18,212 bases of DNA from an uncultured Oscillospiraceae bacterium (GCA_900542375.1 UQNI01000044.1:1-18212), one strand, 5' to 3'. Shown: positions 1 to 7,814, counted from the stretch's first letter. Numbers and translations: made by a program. Notes: generated from the sequence alone by a model not told the origin.

Positions 1-26
1 AGTAAATCAGTCTTGAGGAATTTCTT

Positions 27-1334
27 ATGGAACGTTTTTATCATTCAGTTACATTAGATGTAGACAAATGTGTTGGTTGTACCAACTGTATCAAAAGATG
101 TCCGACAGAAGCAATACGCGTCAGAGAAGGAAAAGCAATTATTACGCCGGAACGTTGCATTGACTGTGGTGTATGCATTCGTGTTTGTCCCCATCACGCA
201 AAAAAAGCCAAGTTTGACCATTTGGAAATGTTAAATCGTTTTACATATAATATTGCTCTGCCGGCACCATCTTTATATGGGCAGTTCCGCCATTTGGATC
301 ATATAGATTTGATATTAACAGCTTTAAAACGCTTGGGATTTGATGATATTTTTGAAGTTTCCAAAGCGGCAGAGCTGGTATCGGATGCTACAAGAAAAAT
401 CATTTTGGATGGAAATATGCCAAAACCGATTATCAGTTCGGCCTGTCCGGCCATTGTGCGATTGATTCGTGTCAGGTTTCCGGCTTTATGCGCTCATGTG
501 CTTCCCTTGCATTCTCCCATGGAAACGGCTGCACTGCTTGCAAAGGAAGAAGCCCATCAAAAAACAGGGCTGCCAATAGAACAAATAGGCGTATTTTTTA
601 TCACACCTTGCGCTGCAAAAGTAACGGATATTAAGTCTCCTATCGGGACCACAGTATCTCATGTGGACGGAGCAATTGCAATCAGTGAAATTTATCATCA
701 GATTGCAGATGCGATGAAGCACATTGAAAAAGCAGAACCGTTGTCTCAGTCCGGTGTTATCGGAGTCGGTTGGGCTTCCAGCGGCGGTGAGGCATCCGCT
801 TTACTCAACGACCGTTACTTAGCGGCAGACGGTATGGAAAATATTATTGATATTTTAGAAGGCTTGGAAGAAGAAAGAATCCAAGGGATTGACTTTGTGG
901 AGTTAAATGCTTGTACAGGGGGATGTGTAGGCGGCGTATTTTGTATTGAGAATGCTTATGTTGCAAAAGCAAGGCTGCAAAGTTTACGCAGATACTTGCC
1001 TGTGGCAAAAAATCATTTGCCCGCACACATTCCTTCCTGCATGAAATGGACAGATGATTTGGAGTTTGCTCCTGTTTTAAAATTATCGGACAATTTAGAA
1101 GAAGCAATGGACATGATGAATCGGATTGACAGTATGTGTGAGGAATTTCCGGGTCTGGATTGCGGCGCATGCGGAGCGCCCACTTGCCACGCTTTTGCAG
1201 AAGATGTGGTATGCGGTCTGGCAGATAAAAGCAATTGTATCTTTGTTATGAAGAAAGAAATCAAACAGGTAACGGATACATTGTCTCATATGGCACACAT
1301 GAATCCGCCATTACAAAATAAAGGCAAGACTTAA
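27..1334 (+). CDS. Divergent, putatively sensory [FeFe]-hydrogenase-like iron-sulfur protein (HydS-like)
   Basis: This 435-residue protein has three iron-sulfur modules. Residues 8-60 form a two-cluster ferredoxin (C15, C18, C21, C25 and C44, C47, C50, C54). Residues about 75-330 are a hydrogenase large-subunit C-terminal (H-cluster) domain. Residues 375-405 are a CODH-gamma-like FeS domain with C379, C382, C387 and C404. The four H-cluster cysteines are kept (C140, C195, C296, C300), but L1 reads SSACP instead of TSCCP, so the proton-relay cysteine is alanine (A139). L2 reads TPCAAK and L3 reads ELNACTGGC, so both usual methionines are gone. As I recall, similar changes occur in the sensory hydrogenase of Thermotoga maritima. 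No PAS domain follows, unlike that protein. The start follows a TTGAGG-type ribosome site. I infer a role in sensing H2 or redox state for the hydrogenase operon downstream. Low-activity catalysis is the alternative. Confidence 0.85.
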   Translation: MERFYHSVTLDVDKCVGCTNCIKRCPTEAIRVREGKAIITPERCIDCGVCIRVCPHHAKKAKFDHLEMLNRFTYNIALPAPSLYGQFRHLDHIDLILTALKRLGFDDIFEVSKAAELVSDATRKIILDGNMPKPIISSACPAIVRLIRVRFPALCAHVLPLHSPMETAALLAKEEAHQKTGLPIEQIGVFFITPCAAKVTDIKSPIGTTVSHVDGAIAISEIYHQIADAMKHIEKAEPLSQSGVIGVGWASSGGEASALLNDRYLAADGMENIIDILEGLEEERIQGIDFVELNACTGGCVGGVFCIENAYVAKARLQSLRRYLPVAKNHLPAHIPSCMKWTDDLEFAPVLKLSDNLEEAMDMMNRIDSMCEEFPGLDCGACGAPTCHAFAEDVVCGLADKSNCIFVMKKEIKQVTDTLSHMAHMNPPLQNKGKT

Positions 1335-1425
1335 AACCACATGACACAAGGAACTCATGAAAAGAATTCATCATAGAACAGTGTAGATGTGATTGGCAAG
1401 AAGTAACTAGGAAGGGTGATTGTAC

Positions 1426-1758
1426 ATGACAGTACATCAATTAAAAGAATCATTGGAACTTACTGTTTTGGTAGAACAAACAACAGATAAAAAAATAACC
1501 GGATGTTATATTGGAGATTTACTCAGTTGGGCCATGAGCCGAGTACAGGCCGGAGATGTTTGGCTTACGGTTATGGGAAATATCAATGCAATTGCCGTAG
1601 CCGCTTTGTCAGATGCAGCTTGTATTATTTTAACGGATGCTGCTGCACTGGATGAAGAGGCCAAAGAAAAAGCACAGCAGCAAGGAATCACAGTATTTTC
1701 ATCAAATGCAAACAGCTATCAGGTTGCAGTTCAACTATCGAGGTTATTGTCAGAATGA
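1426..1758 (+). CDS. Small DRTGG-domain protein
   Basis: The protein is 110 residues long. Its core (about residues 10-75, with CYIGDLLSWAMSRV and GDVWLTVMGNINAIAVA) resembles the stand-alone DRTGG domains found beside Clostridial and Thermotogal hydrogenase genes. In larger proteins such as phosphotransacetylases and CBS-domain proteins, DRTGG is thought to be a ligand-binding or regulatory unit. No catalytic residues are evident. An in-frame TTG lies two codons upstream at 1420, but the GAAGGG ribosome site at 1411-1416 is correctly spaced only for the ATG at 1426. The stop overlaps the start of the PHP gene in an ATGA, so the two are translationally coupled. The ligand is unknown. Confidence 0.75.
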   Translation: MTVHQLKESLELTVLVEQTTDKKITGCYIGDLLSWAMSRVQAGDVWLTVMGNINAIAVAALSDAACIILTDAAALDEEAKEKAQQQGITVFSSNANSYQVAVQLSRLLSE

Positions 1759-2489
1759 AACGAGTATACTATGACTTGCATCTGCACTCTTGTTTATCTC
1801 CCTGTGGAAGCGAGGATATGACGCCGAATAACATTGTAAATATGGCTAAATTGATGGGATACGATATGATTGCGTTAACAGATCACAATTCCTGCCTAAA
1901 TTGTGAGGCGACGGTAACAGTTGGGAAGAGAAACGGTTTGACTGTAGTTCCCGGTATGGAATTATGTACTGCGGAAGATGCGCATACCATTTGTCTATTT
2001 CCCACAGTTGCAGATGCAATGGAATTTCATCAATATGTCAAACAGCATTCTCCGGTCATGAACAATGACGCAAGGACTTTCGGCACACAGATAATTATGA
2101 ATGATTCGGATGAGCCGATTGGAGAAGAAACACAACTGTTAATCAATGCTGCCAATATTGGAATTGATGATGTGGTCGCACTGGTGAATCAATATCACGG
2201 AGCTGCTTTTCCCGCACATATTGACCGCAGTGCTTACAGCGTATTCTCAACCTTGGGGGCAATACCGCCGGAAGCCAATTTCAAAGCTGCAGAGATTACC
2301 CATTATGCAGATGAGGTTTGTTTACTCAGAGAACATGCTGAGTTAAGAGATAAAATTTTACTTCGAAACTCAGATGCGCATTATTTAGAACATATGCTGG
2401 AACCAAATGCATGGCTTGCATTGCCTGAATGTACTCCCGAATGTTTAATAGCTGCATTGAACGGTGAAATAGATATTACATGGAAATAA
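1755..2489 (+). CDS. PHP-domain metal-dependent phosphoesterase
   Basis: The protein is 244 residues, full length for a stand-alone PHP protein, and has a complete metal-binding set: H9 and H11 (DLHLHSCLSPCG), D43 and H44 (LTDHNS), E69 (PGMEL), H155 (PAHIDRS), D207 and H209 (NSDAHY). PHP proteins of this type hydrolyse phosphate esters, including nucleotide derivatives. The substrate here cannot be told. It is coupled to the DRTGG gene by an ATGA overlap and followed by a terminator, so it closes the first hydrogenase-linked transcript. Genes of this family recur beside [FeFe]-hydrogenase operons in anaerobic Firmicutes and Thermotogae, which suggests turnover of a regulatory nucleotide or maturation chemistry (inference). 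Several extra cysteines (C13, C17, C47, C50) sit close to the active-site motifs. Confidence 0.85.
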   Translation: MKRVYYDLHLHSCLSPCGSEDMTPNNIVNMAKLMGYDMIALTDHNSCLNCEATVTVGKRNGLTVVPGMELCTAEDAHTICLFPTVADAMEFHQYVKQHSPVMNNDARTFGTQIIMNDSDEPIGEETQLLINAANIGIDDVVALVNQYHGAAFPAHIDRSAYSVFSTLGAIPPEANFKAAEITHYADEVCLLREHAELRDKILLRNSDAHYLEHMLEPNAWLALPECTPECLIAALNGEIDITWK

Positions 2490-2502
2490 AGTGAATCCAA
2501 CA

Positions 2503-2561
2503 TTGCCGTGTGAAAGAATTACTTTGAAACAATGAAGTAAATTAGCACACGGTAACTTTTT
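2503..2561 (+). terminator. Rho-independent terminator after the PHP gene
   Basis: CCGTGTG (2506-2512) pairs with CACACGG (2546-2552). An inner arm AATTACTT/AAGTAAATT pairs with one bulged base. The stem is followed by CTTTTT. It separates the sensor-like module from the hydCBA operon. Confidence 0.7.
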
Positions 2562-2569
2562 ATGACTAT

Positions 2570-2599
2570 TTGTTTAAAATTTCACATTCTTCGTATATT
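2570..2599 (+). promoter_or_regulatory. Candidate hydrogenase-operon promoter with overlapping Rex-like operator
   Basis: A near-palindromic 18-mer at 2570-2587, TTGTTTAAAATTTCACAT, resembles the Rex operator TTGTTAAnnnnTTAACAA: both the TTGT and ACA ends are present and the centre is AT-rich. It overlaps a possible -35 (TTGTTT, 2570-2575) that lies 18 bp from a possible -10 (TATATT, 2594-2599). Rex is an NADH/NAD-sensing repressor known to control fermentation and hydrogenase genes in Clostridia. A second -10-like sequence (TATACT, 2638-2643) lacks a good -35, so the start site is uncertain. Confidence 0.45.
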
Positions 2600-2723
2600 T
2601 TTTGTCAATCTCTCTGGTATTTGAGAAAAAACTATGATATACTTAGCTGGATTGAACCCTAGATTTTATACAAAATTACGGGTAATTTAGAGATATGTAA
2701 ACAATCCTGGGAGGAGAATTATT

Positions 2724-3218
2724 ATGCAAAAGCGTATTTCTACCCTGCCTTTTCAAGGAACAAAGGAACAACAAGAACAGCTTTTTAAAGTAATTGACGA
2801 AAACGGCGGAACACATGGTTCCGTTATGCCGATTCTTCAAAAGGCGCAAGAAATTTATGGCTATTTGCCGATTGAAGTGCAAACCATGATTGCAGAAAAA
2901 ATGGATGTACCGCTGGAAGAAATATACGGCGTTTCTACTTTCTATTCGTTGTTTGCATTGACACCAAAAGGAAAATATAATGTTTCAGTTTGTATGGGAA
3001 CAGCTTGCTACGTAAAAGGTGCGGCAGATGTTCTGGGCAAAATTTGTGAAGTGCTTGGTATTCAGCCTGAGGAATGCACACAGGACGGTAAATTTTCCAT
3101 TACCGAATGCCGTTGTATTGGTGCCTGTGGTTTAGCGCCGGTTATGACCGTAAATGACGATGTATACGGGCGCGTTTCTGTTAGTGAAGTTGAAGATATT
3201 TTGAGTAAGTATGAGTAA
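2724..3218 (+). CDS. hydC: NAD-linked [FeFe] hydrogenase, NuoE-like [2Fe-2S] subunit HydC
   Basis: The protein is 164 residues and collinear with NuoE / 24-kDa subunits of complex I. An N-terminal helical bundle (about 1-80, with GSVMPILQKAQEIYGYLP) precedes a thioredoxin-fold domain with the [2Fe-2S] ligands C90 and C95 (CMGTAC), C131 and C135 (CIGAC). In electron-bifurcating hydrogenases this subunit works with HydB in the NADH-oxidising branch. A near-ideal GGGAGGAG ribosome site sits 7 bases before the ATG. It is the first gene of the operon behind the putative Rex-controlled promoter, and its stop lies only 5 bases before the GHKL ATPase start. Cytoplasmic. Confidence 0.93.
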   Translation: MQKRISTLPFQGTKEQQEQLFKVIDENGGTHGSVMPILQKAQEIYGYLPIEVQTMIAEKMDVPLEEIYGVSTFYSLFALTPKGKYNVSVCMGTACYVKGAADVLGKICEVLGIQPEECTQDGKFSITECRCIGACGLAPVMTVNDDVYGRVSVSEVEDILSKYE

Positions 3219-3223
3219 TTTCT

Positions 3224-3763
3224 ATGCGTGAATTATCACTGAATGTTATGGATATTGTTCAAAATTCTATTTCGGCCGGTGCAACAGTCATAAAAATATC
3301 AGTTTTAGAAGAAGCGCAAAAGCTTACCATTGTGGTTACAGACAACGGTAAAGGTATGAGCAAAGAACAGGTATGCAAAGTAATTGACCCTTTTTTTACC
3401 ACCAGAACAACCAGGAAAGTTGGTATGGGTATCCCGCTTTTTAAAATGGAAGCGGAGATGACAGGTGGTAGTTTTGAAATAGAATCTGACCTAAATCAAG
3501 GAACGAAAGTGACAGCAACCTTCATTACAACGCATTTGGATATGCTGCCTTTGGGCGATATTAACGCCACTGTATGGTTACTGATTACCTGCAATCCGGA
3601 TTTAGATTTTATTTTTTATCGAAGAATAGGGCATTTGGATTTTACTTTGAATACAAAGGAACTAAAAGATATTTTGGGAGAAATTCCTCTGAATGCACCT
3701 GATGTCAGTCAGTGGCTGAAAGATTATTTAACGGAACAAACCGCTTTACTACATGGAGGATGA
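3224..3763 (+). CDS. GHKL-family ATP-binding protein inside the hydrogenase operon
   Basis: The protein is 179 residues. Its N-terminal two thirds is a HATPase_c (Bergerat) fold: N-box DIVQNSISAGA with N14, G1 box DNGKGM (residues 40-45), and a G2-like GMGIPLFK (67-74). No histidine phospho-acceptor, HAMP, PAS or membrane segment is present, so it is not a full histidine kinase. It looks more like an anti-sigma-factor-type kinase or a stand-alone ATPase. The C-terminal 70 residues have no motif I recognise. The gene lies 5 bases after hydC with little ribosome-site signal, which implies translational coupling. It ends at the ribosome site of the next gene. Similar ATPases occur at this exact place in other Clostridial hyd operons. 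The role is unknown; a serine/threonine kinase partner is a fair guess. Confidence 0.8.
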   Translation: MRELSLNVMDIVQNSISAGATVIKISVLEEAQKLTIVVTDNGKGMSKEQVCKVIDPFFTTRTTRKVGMGIPLFKMEAEMTGGSFEIESDLNQGTKVTATFITTHLDMLPLGDINATVWLLITCNPDLDFIFYRRIGHLDFTLNTKELKDILGEIPLNAPDVSQWLKDYLTEQTALLHGG

Positions 3764-3768
3764 ATGAA

Positions 3769-4140
3769 ATGAAATCATTAGCTGAATTACAAGCAATTCG
3801 AGACAAAGCCCGTGCTCAAATCAGTGTAAGAGAAGGGCAGGAAGATGGAATTCGCATTTTGGTGGGTATGGCTACTTGCGGAATTGCCGCCGGTGCACGC
3901 CCGGTTTTAACTGCTTTTATTGATGAATTAGAAAAACGCGGAATTACCAACGTACAAGTGACACAAACAGGATGTATCGGAATTTGCCAGTTTGAGCCGG
4001 TTGTCGAAGTGGTTACTCCCGGAAAAGATAAAGTGACCTATGTAAAAATGACACCTGAAATGGCTGTTAGAGTAGTTAACGACCATATTGTAAATGGTAA
4101 CGTAGTACAAGAGTTTACCATTGGTGCTCACACAAAATAA
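3769..4140 (+). CDS. Small thioredoxin-like [2Fe-2S] ferredoxin, HndB-like
   Basis: The protein is 123 residues of the thioredoxin-like ferredoxin family, resembling the HndB/HydD-type small subunit that accompanies NAD(P)-linked [FeFe] hydrogenases. Motifs are MATCGIAAGARPVL (C37) and TGCIGICQFEPVVEVV (C69, C73). Only three cysteines are present, so the fourth cluster ligand is not obvious. The family often shows the same pattern. In-frame starts exist at 3712 and 3760, but GGAGG at 3755-3759 is correctly spaced (9 bases) only for the ATG at 3769, so the protein starts MKSLAELQ. The gene sits between the ATPase and hydB with 13 bases to hydB. It is probably an electron-transfer or assembly subunit. 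Confidence 0.85.
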   Translation: MKSLAELQAIRDKARAQISVREGQEDGIRILVGMATCGIAAGARPVLTAFIDELEKRGITNVQVTQTGCIGICQFEPVVEVVTPGKDKVTYVKMTPEMAVRVVNDHIVNGNVVQEFTIGAHTK

Positions 4141-4153
4141 GGGGGAAAATGTA

Positions 4154-5941
4154 ATGTATCGTTCCAATGTACTCGTATGCGGCGGTACCGGCTGCTCTTC
4201 CTCTAACAGTCAGGAGATTATGCGCAGACTGGAAGAAGAGATTAAGAAAAAAGGTCTTGATAAAGAAGTCAATGTAGTATGTACCGGCTGCTTCGGTTTA
4301 TGTTCGTTAGGACCTGTTGTAATTGTATATCCGGAAGGCTCTTTTTACAGCAAGGTTACTCTTGCTGATATTCCGGAAATTGTAGAAGAACATTTGCTCA
4401 AAGGAAGAATCGTAAAGCGTCTGTTATATCAGGAGACCATCGACAACGATGCCATTCATTCCTTGACTGATACACCGTTTTATAAAAAACAAAAACGAAT
4501 TGCGCTGCGCAACTGTGGTGTAATTAATCCTGAAGTAATTGAAGAATACATAGCGATGGATGGATACAGCGCTTTAGGTAAAGTGCTGACTGAAATGAAA
4601 CCGGAAGAAGTCATTCAAGTCATTAAAGATTCCGGCTTGCGCGGCAGAGGTGGCGGCGGTTTCCCAACAGGATTAAAGTGGAGCCTTGCAGCCCAAAATG
4701 ATGCTGACCAGAAATATGTTTGCTGTAATGCGGACGAAGGTGACCCGGGAGCCTTTATGGACCGTTCTGTGTTGGAGGGTGACCCGCACTCTGTTTTGGA
4801 AGCAATGGCAATTGCAGGTTATGCCATTGGCGCTACACAAGGATATATTTACATTCGTGCAGAATATCCGATTGCAGTTGAACGATTGCAAATTGCAATT
4901 CAGCAAGCAAGAGAATTGGGCTTGCTTGGAAAAAATATCTTTGACAGCGGCTTTGATTTTGACATTGAATTACGTCTAGGCTCCGGTGCTTTTGTTTGCG
5001 GTGAGGAAACATCTTTGCTGGCATCCATTGAAGGTCATCGCGGTGAACCTCGTCCTCGCCCTCCATATCCAGCAGTAAAAGGTTTGTATGGCAAACCTAC
5101 CATTTTAAATAACGTTGAAACGTATGCCAATATTGCACAAATTATATTGCATGGGGCAGAGTGGTTCCAATCTATTGGAACAGAGCGTTCAAAAGGTACA
5201 AAAGTATTTGCTTTGGGTGGTAAAATCAAACATACAGGTTTGGTTGAGGTTCCAATGGGAACTACCTTACGGGAAATTGTGGAGGAAATCGGCGGCGGCG
5301 TTTCCGATGGCGGCAAATTTAAAGCTGCACAAACAGGCGGTCCTTCCGGTGGTTGTATTCCAGCCAAATTTTTAGACATTGAGATTGACTATGACAACTT
5401 AACTGAAATTGGTGCCATGATGGGTTCCGGCGGTTTAATTGTTATGGATGAATCCACCTGTATGGTTGATATCGCAGAATTCTTTCTTCGCTTTACTGTT
5501 GATGAATCCTGTGGTAAATGTACTGCTTGTCGTATTGGTACCAAACGCCTTTTGGAAATGCTGGAGAAAATCACCAGTGGCAGAGGTGAAGACGGTGATA
5601 TTGAGAAGTTGGAATCCTTGTGCCATTATATCAAAGACAACTCTTTGTGCGCGCTGGGTCAAACAGCGCCCAACCCCGTTTTGTCTACCCTGCAATATTT
5701 CCGTGATGAATATGTAGCTCATGTACATGACCATCGTTGTCCGGCAGGTGCTTGTAAAGAGCTTACCATATTTAAAGTGTTGCCTGAAAAATGTATTGGT
5801 TGCACCAAATGTGCTCGTAATTGTCCTGTCGGCGCAATCCATGGTAATGTGAAAGAACATCACTTTATTGATATGAACAAATGTATTAAATGCGGTGTTT
5901 GTATGGAAAACTGTAAATTCAATGCAATTGTGAGAGAATAA
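4154..5941 (+). CDS. hydB: NAD-linked [FeFe] hydrogenase, NuoF-like flavoprotein subunit HydB
   Basis: This 595-residue NADH-binding subunit has the fused layout of bifurcating hydrogenases. Residues 1-95 form a thioredoxin-like [2Fe-2S] domain (C9, C14, C46, C50). The FMN/NADH Rossmann-like core has GRGGGGFPTGLKW (164-176), NADEGDPGAF (192-201) and GAFVCGEETSLL (278-289). An SLBB region follows, then the [4Fe-4S] helical bundle (C453, C456, C459, C499). The C-terminus adds a two-cluster ferredoxin (C547, C550, C553, C557; C577, C580, C583, C587). His and Cys residues around 523-534 could bind zinc, as reported for some homologues. It is expected to be the FMN site where electrons from NADH and ferredoxin meet. 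The start is the ATG at 4154 behind GGGGG (4141-4145). An upstream in-frame codon at 4121 lies inside the preceding gene. Confidence 0.95.
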   Translation: MYRSNVLVCGGTGCSSSNSQEIMRRLEEEIKKKGLDKEVNVVCTGCFGLCSLGPVVIVYPEGSFYSKVTLADIPEIVEEHLLKGRIVKRLLYQETIDNDAIHSLTDTPFYKKQKRIALRNCGVINPEVIEEYIAMDGYSALGKVLTEMKPEEVIQVIKDSGLRGRGGGGFPTGLKWSLAAQNDADQKYVCCNADEGDPGAFMDRSVLEGDPHSVLEAMAIAGYAIGATQGYIYIRAEYPIAVERLQIAIQQARELGLLGKNIFDSGFDFDIELRLGSGAFVCGEETSLLASIEGHRGEPRPRPPYPAVKGLYGKPTILNNVETYANIAQIILHGAEWFQSIGTERSKGTKVFALGGKIKHTGLVEVPMGTTLREIVEEIGGGVSDGGKFKAAQTGGPSGGCIPAKFLDIEIDYDNLTEIGAMMGSGGLIVMDESTCMVDIAEFFLRFTVDESCGKCTACRIGTKRLLEMLEKITSGRGEDGDIEKLESLCHYIKDNSLCALGQTAPNPVLSTLQYFRDEYVAHVHDHRCPAGACKELTIFKVLPEKCIGCTKCARNCPVGAIHGNVKEHHFIDMNKCIKCGVCMENCKFNAIVRE

Positions 5942-5958
5942 GAGAGGAGTGTGGCAAC

Positions 5959-7707
5959 ATGTATCAGATTAAAATCAATGGAATGCCTTTCTCCGTACCG
6001 GAAGGCTCCACAATTTTGGAAGCGGCAAGATTTGCCGGTATTAAAATTCCTACCTTATGTTTTTTAAAAGATTTGAATGAAATCGGCGCTTGCCGTGTTT
6101 GTGTTGTAGAAGTAAAGGGAGCGCGCTCTTTGGTCGCCGCTTGTGTACATCCTGTAAATGAAGGCATGGAGATTTTTACAAATACTCCAAGAGTGATTGA
6201 ATCCAGAAAAACAACACTTCAATTATTGCTTTCTGTTCATGAAAGAAAATGTTTGTCCTGCGTACGTAATGGCACTTGCGAATTACAACAGCTTTGTGCA
6301 GAGTTGGGTGTAGATGTTGAAGACAAATTAGACGGAGAAAGACCGGCCAGTGTACCGGATACATCTACTGCCCATTTGGTGCGCAATAATGCCAAATGTG
6401 TGTTGTGCCGCCGCTGTGTTGCAGCTTGTGAGCATCAGCACGTAGCAGTAATCGGTGCAAACAACCGTGGTTTCGATACACAAATCGGATGTGCGTTTAA
6501 CTTGCCTTTGGCAGAAGTAAGCTGTGTCTCCTGCGGACAATGTATCGTAAGCTGTCCGACAGGCGCGTTGATTGAGCGTGATCAAACAGCCGAATTATTG
6601 GCAGCGATTAACGACCCTGAAAAATATGTTGTAGTGCAAACAGCACCTTCTATTCGCGCTACTCTGGGCGAATGTTTTGATATGCCGATTGGTACAAACG
6701 TAAAAGGCAAAATGGTAGCGGCTCTGCGCAGACTGGGTGTGGATAAAGTATTCGATACTGATTTTGGAGCAGACCTTACCATCATGGAAGAGGCTCATGA
6801 ATTTATACATCGTGTCAAAACAGGCGGTGTATTACCTATGATTACATCTTGTTCTCCTGGTTGGGTAAAATTCTGTGAGCATTATTTTCCTGACCTATTG
6901 CCAAATGTATCCACATGTAAGTCTCCTCAACAAATGACAGGTGCAATGTTGAAAACTTGGTATGCTGAGAAAAATGGTATTGACCCTAAAAATATTGTAT
7001 CTGTAAGTATTATGCCTTGTACTGCGAAAAAGTTTGAAATTGACCGAGAGGATCAAGATGCAGCCGGAGACGGTATTCAAGATGTGGATATTGTATTGAC
7101 AACACGTGAAATTGGACGTTTGTTAAAACAATGCAACATTGATTTTGCAAATTTACCGGATGAAGAATTTGATCCTGCTATGGGGGTCAGCACCGGTGCG
7201 GGCGCTATTTTTGGCGCAACAGGCGGCGTTATGGAAGCTGCTCTCAGAACAGCGGCAGATACGATTTTTGGCGCACCTTTGGAAAATATAGAGTACCATG
7301 AAGTACGCGGCACACAAGATTATAAAGAGGCAACTTATAACTTAAATGGGCTGGAAGTAAAGGTTGCTGTTGTCAGTGGACTGGAAAATGCCAATACATT
7401 ATTGGAAAAAGTACGCTCCGGAGAAGCGGATTGTCAGTTTATTGAGATTATGTGTTGTCCTGGTGGTTGCGTTAATGGCGGAGGACAGCCGATACAACCG
7501 GCAGAAGTACGTAATTTCACTGATTTAAAATCACTGCGTGCCAAAGCGTTATATGAAGAAGATAAGAATCTTCCGTTTAGAAAAAGCCATGAAAGTCCGA
7601 TTATTAAGCAAGTTTATCAGGAATACTTAGAAGAACCGGGCAGTCATATTGCGCATCAAATTTTACATACCACTTTTGTAAAACGAAATAAAACAGTTCA
7701 GCTGTAA
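5959..7707 (+). CDS. hydA: NAD-linked [FeFe] hydrogenase, catalytic subunit HydA
   Basis: The protein is 582 residues with M3-type modular structure. In order: a [2Fe-2S] ferredoxin (C34, C45, C48, C62); a His-ligated [4Fe-4S] site (H94, C98, C101, C107); two [4Fe-4S] clusters (C147, C150, C153, C157; C189, C192, C195, C199); the H-cluster domain with L1 TSCSPGW (296-302), L2 IMPCTAKKFE (351-360) and L3 FIEIMCCPGGCVNGGG (494-509); and the small-subunit-like tail (about 545-582). It makes or oxidises H2 at the H-cluster and passes electrons to HydB/HydC. There is no signal peptide, so it is cytoplasmic. L1 has serine where classical enzymes have the second of two adjacent cysteines, and L3 carries an extra cysteine next to the usual one. 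It ends the operon, directly before a strong terminator. The HydEFG maturases it needs are not in the window. Confidence 0.96.
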   Translation: MYQIKINGMPFSVPEGSTILEAARFAGIKIPTLCFLKDLNEIGACRVCVVEVKGARSLVAACVHPVNEGMEIFTNTPRVIESRKTTLQLLLSVHERKCLSCVRNGTCELQQLCAELGVDVEDKLDGERPASVPDTSTAHLVRNNAKCVLCRRCVAACEHQHVAVIGANNRGFDTQIGCAFNLPLAEVSCVSCGQCIVSCPTGALIERDQTAELLAAINDPEKYVVVQTAPSIRATLGECFDMPIGTNVKGKMVAALRRLGVDKVFDTDFGADLTIMEEAHEFIHRVKTGGVLPMITSCSPGWVKFCEHYFPDLLPNVSTCKSPQQMTGAMLKTWYAEKNGIDPKNIVSVSIMPCTAKKFEIDREDQDAAGDGIQDVDIVLTTREIGRLLKQCNIDFANLPDEEFDPAMGVSTGAGAIFGATGGVMEAALRTAADTIFGAPLENIEYHEVRGTQDYKEATYNLNGLEVKVAVVSGLENANTLLEKVRSGEADCQFIEIMCCPGGCVNGGGQPIQPAEVRNFTDLKSLRAKALYEEDKNLPFRKSHESPIIKQVYQEYLEEPGSHIAHQILHTTFVKRNKTVQL

Positions 7708-7710
7708 ATA

Positions 7711-7744
7711 AAAGACTCCAAAGCATCAGCTTTGGAGTCTTTTT
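7711..7744 (+). terminator. Strong terminator after hydA
   Basis: A perfect stem, AGACTCCAAAGC with GCTTTGGAGTCT, has a 4-base ATCA loop and is followed by a run of T. It begins within a few bases of the hydA stop codon. Confidence 0.95.
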
Positions 7745-7785
7745 ACCGTTATAAAATATTTCTTTGTAATAATGCAGAAATCAAT

Positions 7786-7814
7786 TTGCAGTCATTCCTA
7801 CCTTATGGTATGAT
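7786..7814 (+). promoter_or_regulatory. Promoter of the DUF218 gene
   Basis: TTGCAG (7786-7791) and TATGAT (7809-7814) are separated by 17 bp, about 35 bp before the start codon. This is a good vegetative-type promoter. Confidence 0.7.

Noticed and set aside
3224..3763. Two-component sensor kinase
   Set aside because: There is only the ATP-binding domain; no histidine phospho-acceptor region, sensor or membrane segments, and no response regulator nearby.
5959..7707. Selenocysteine in HydA in place of a missing cysteine
   Set aside because: The frame has no internal TGA; the L1 position is encoded as serine.
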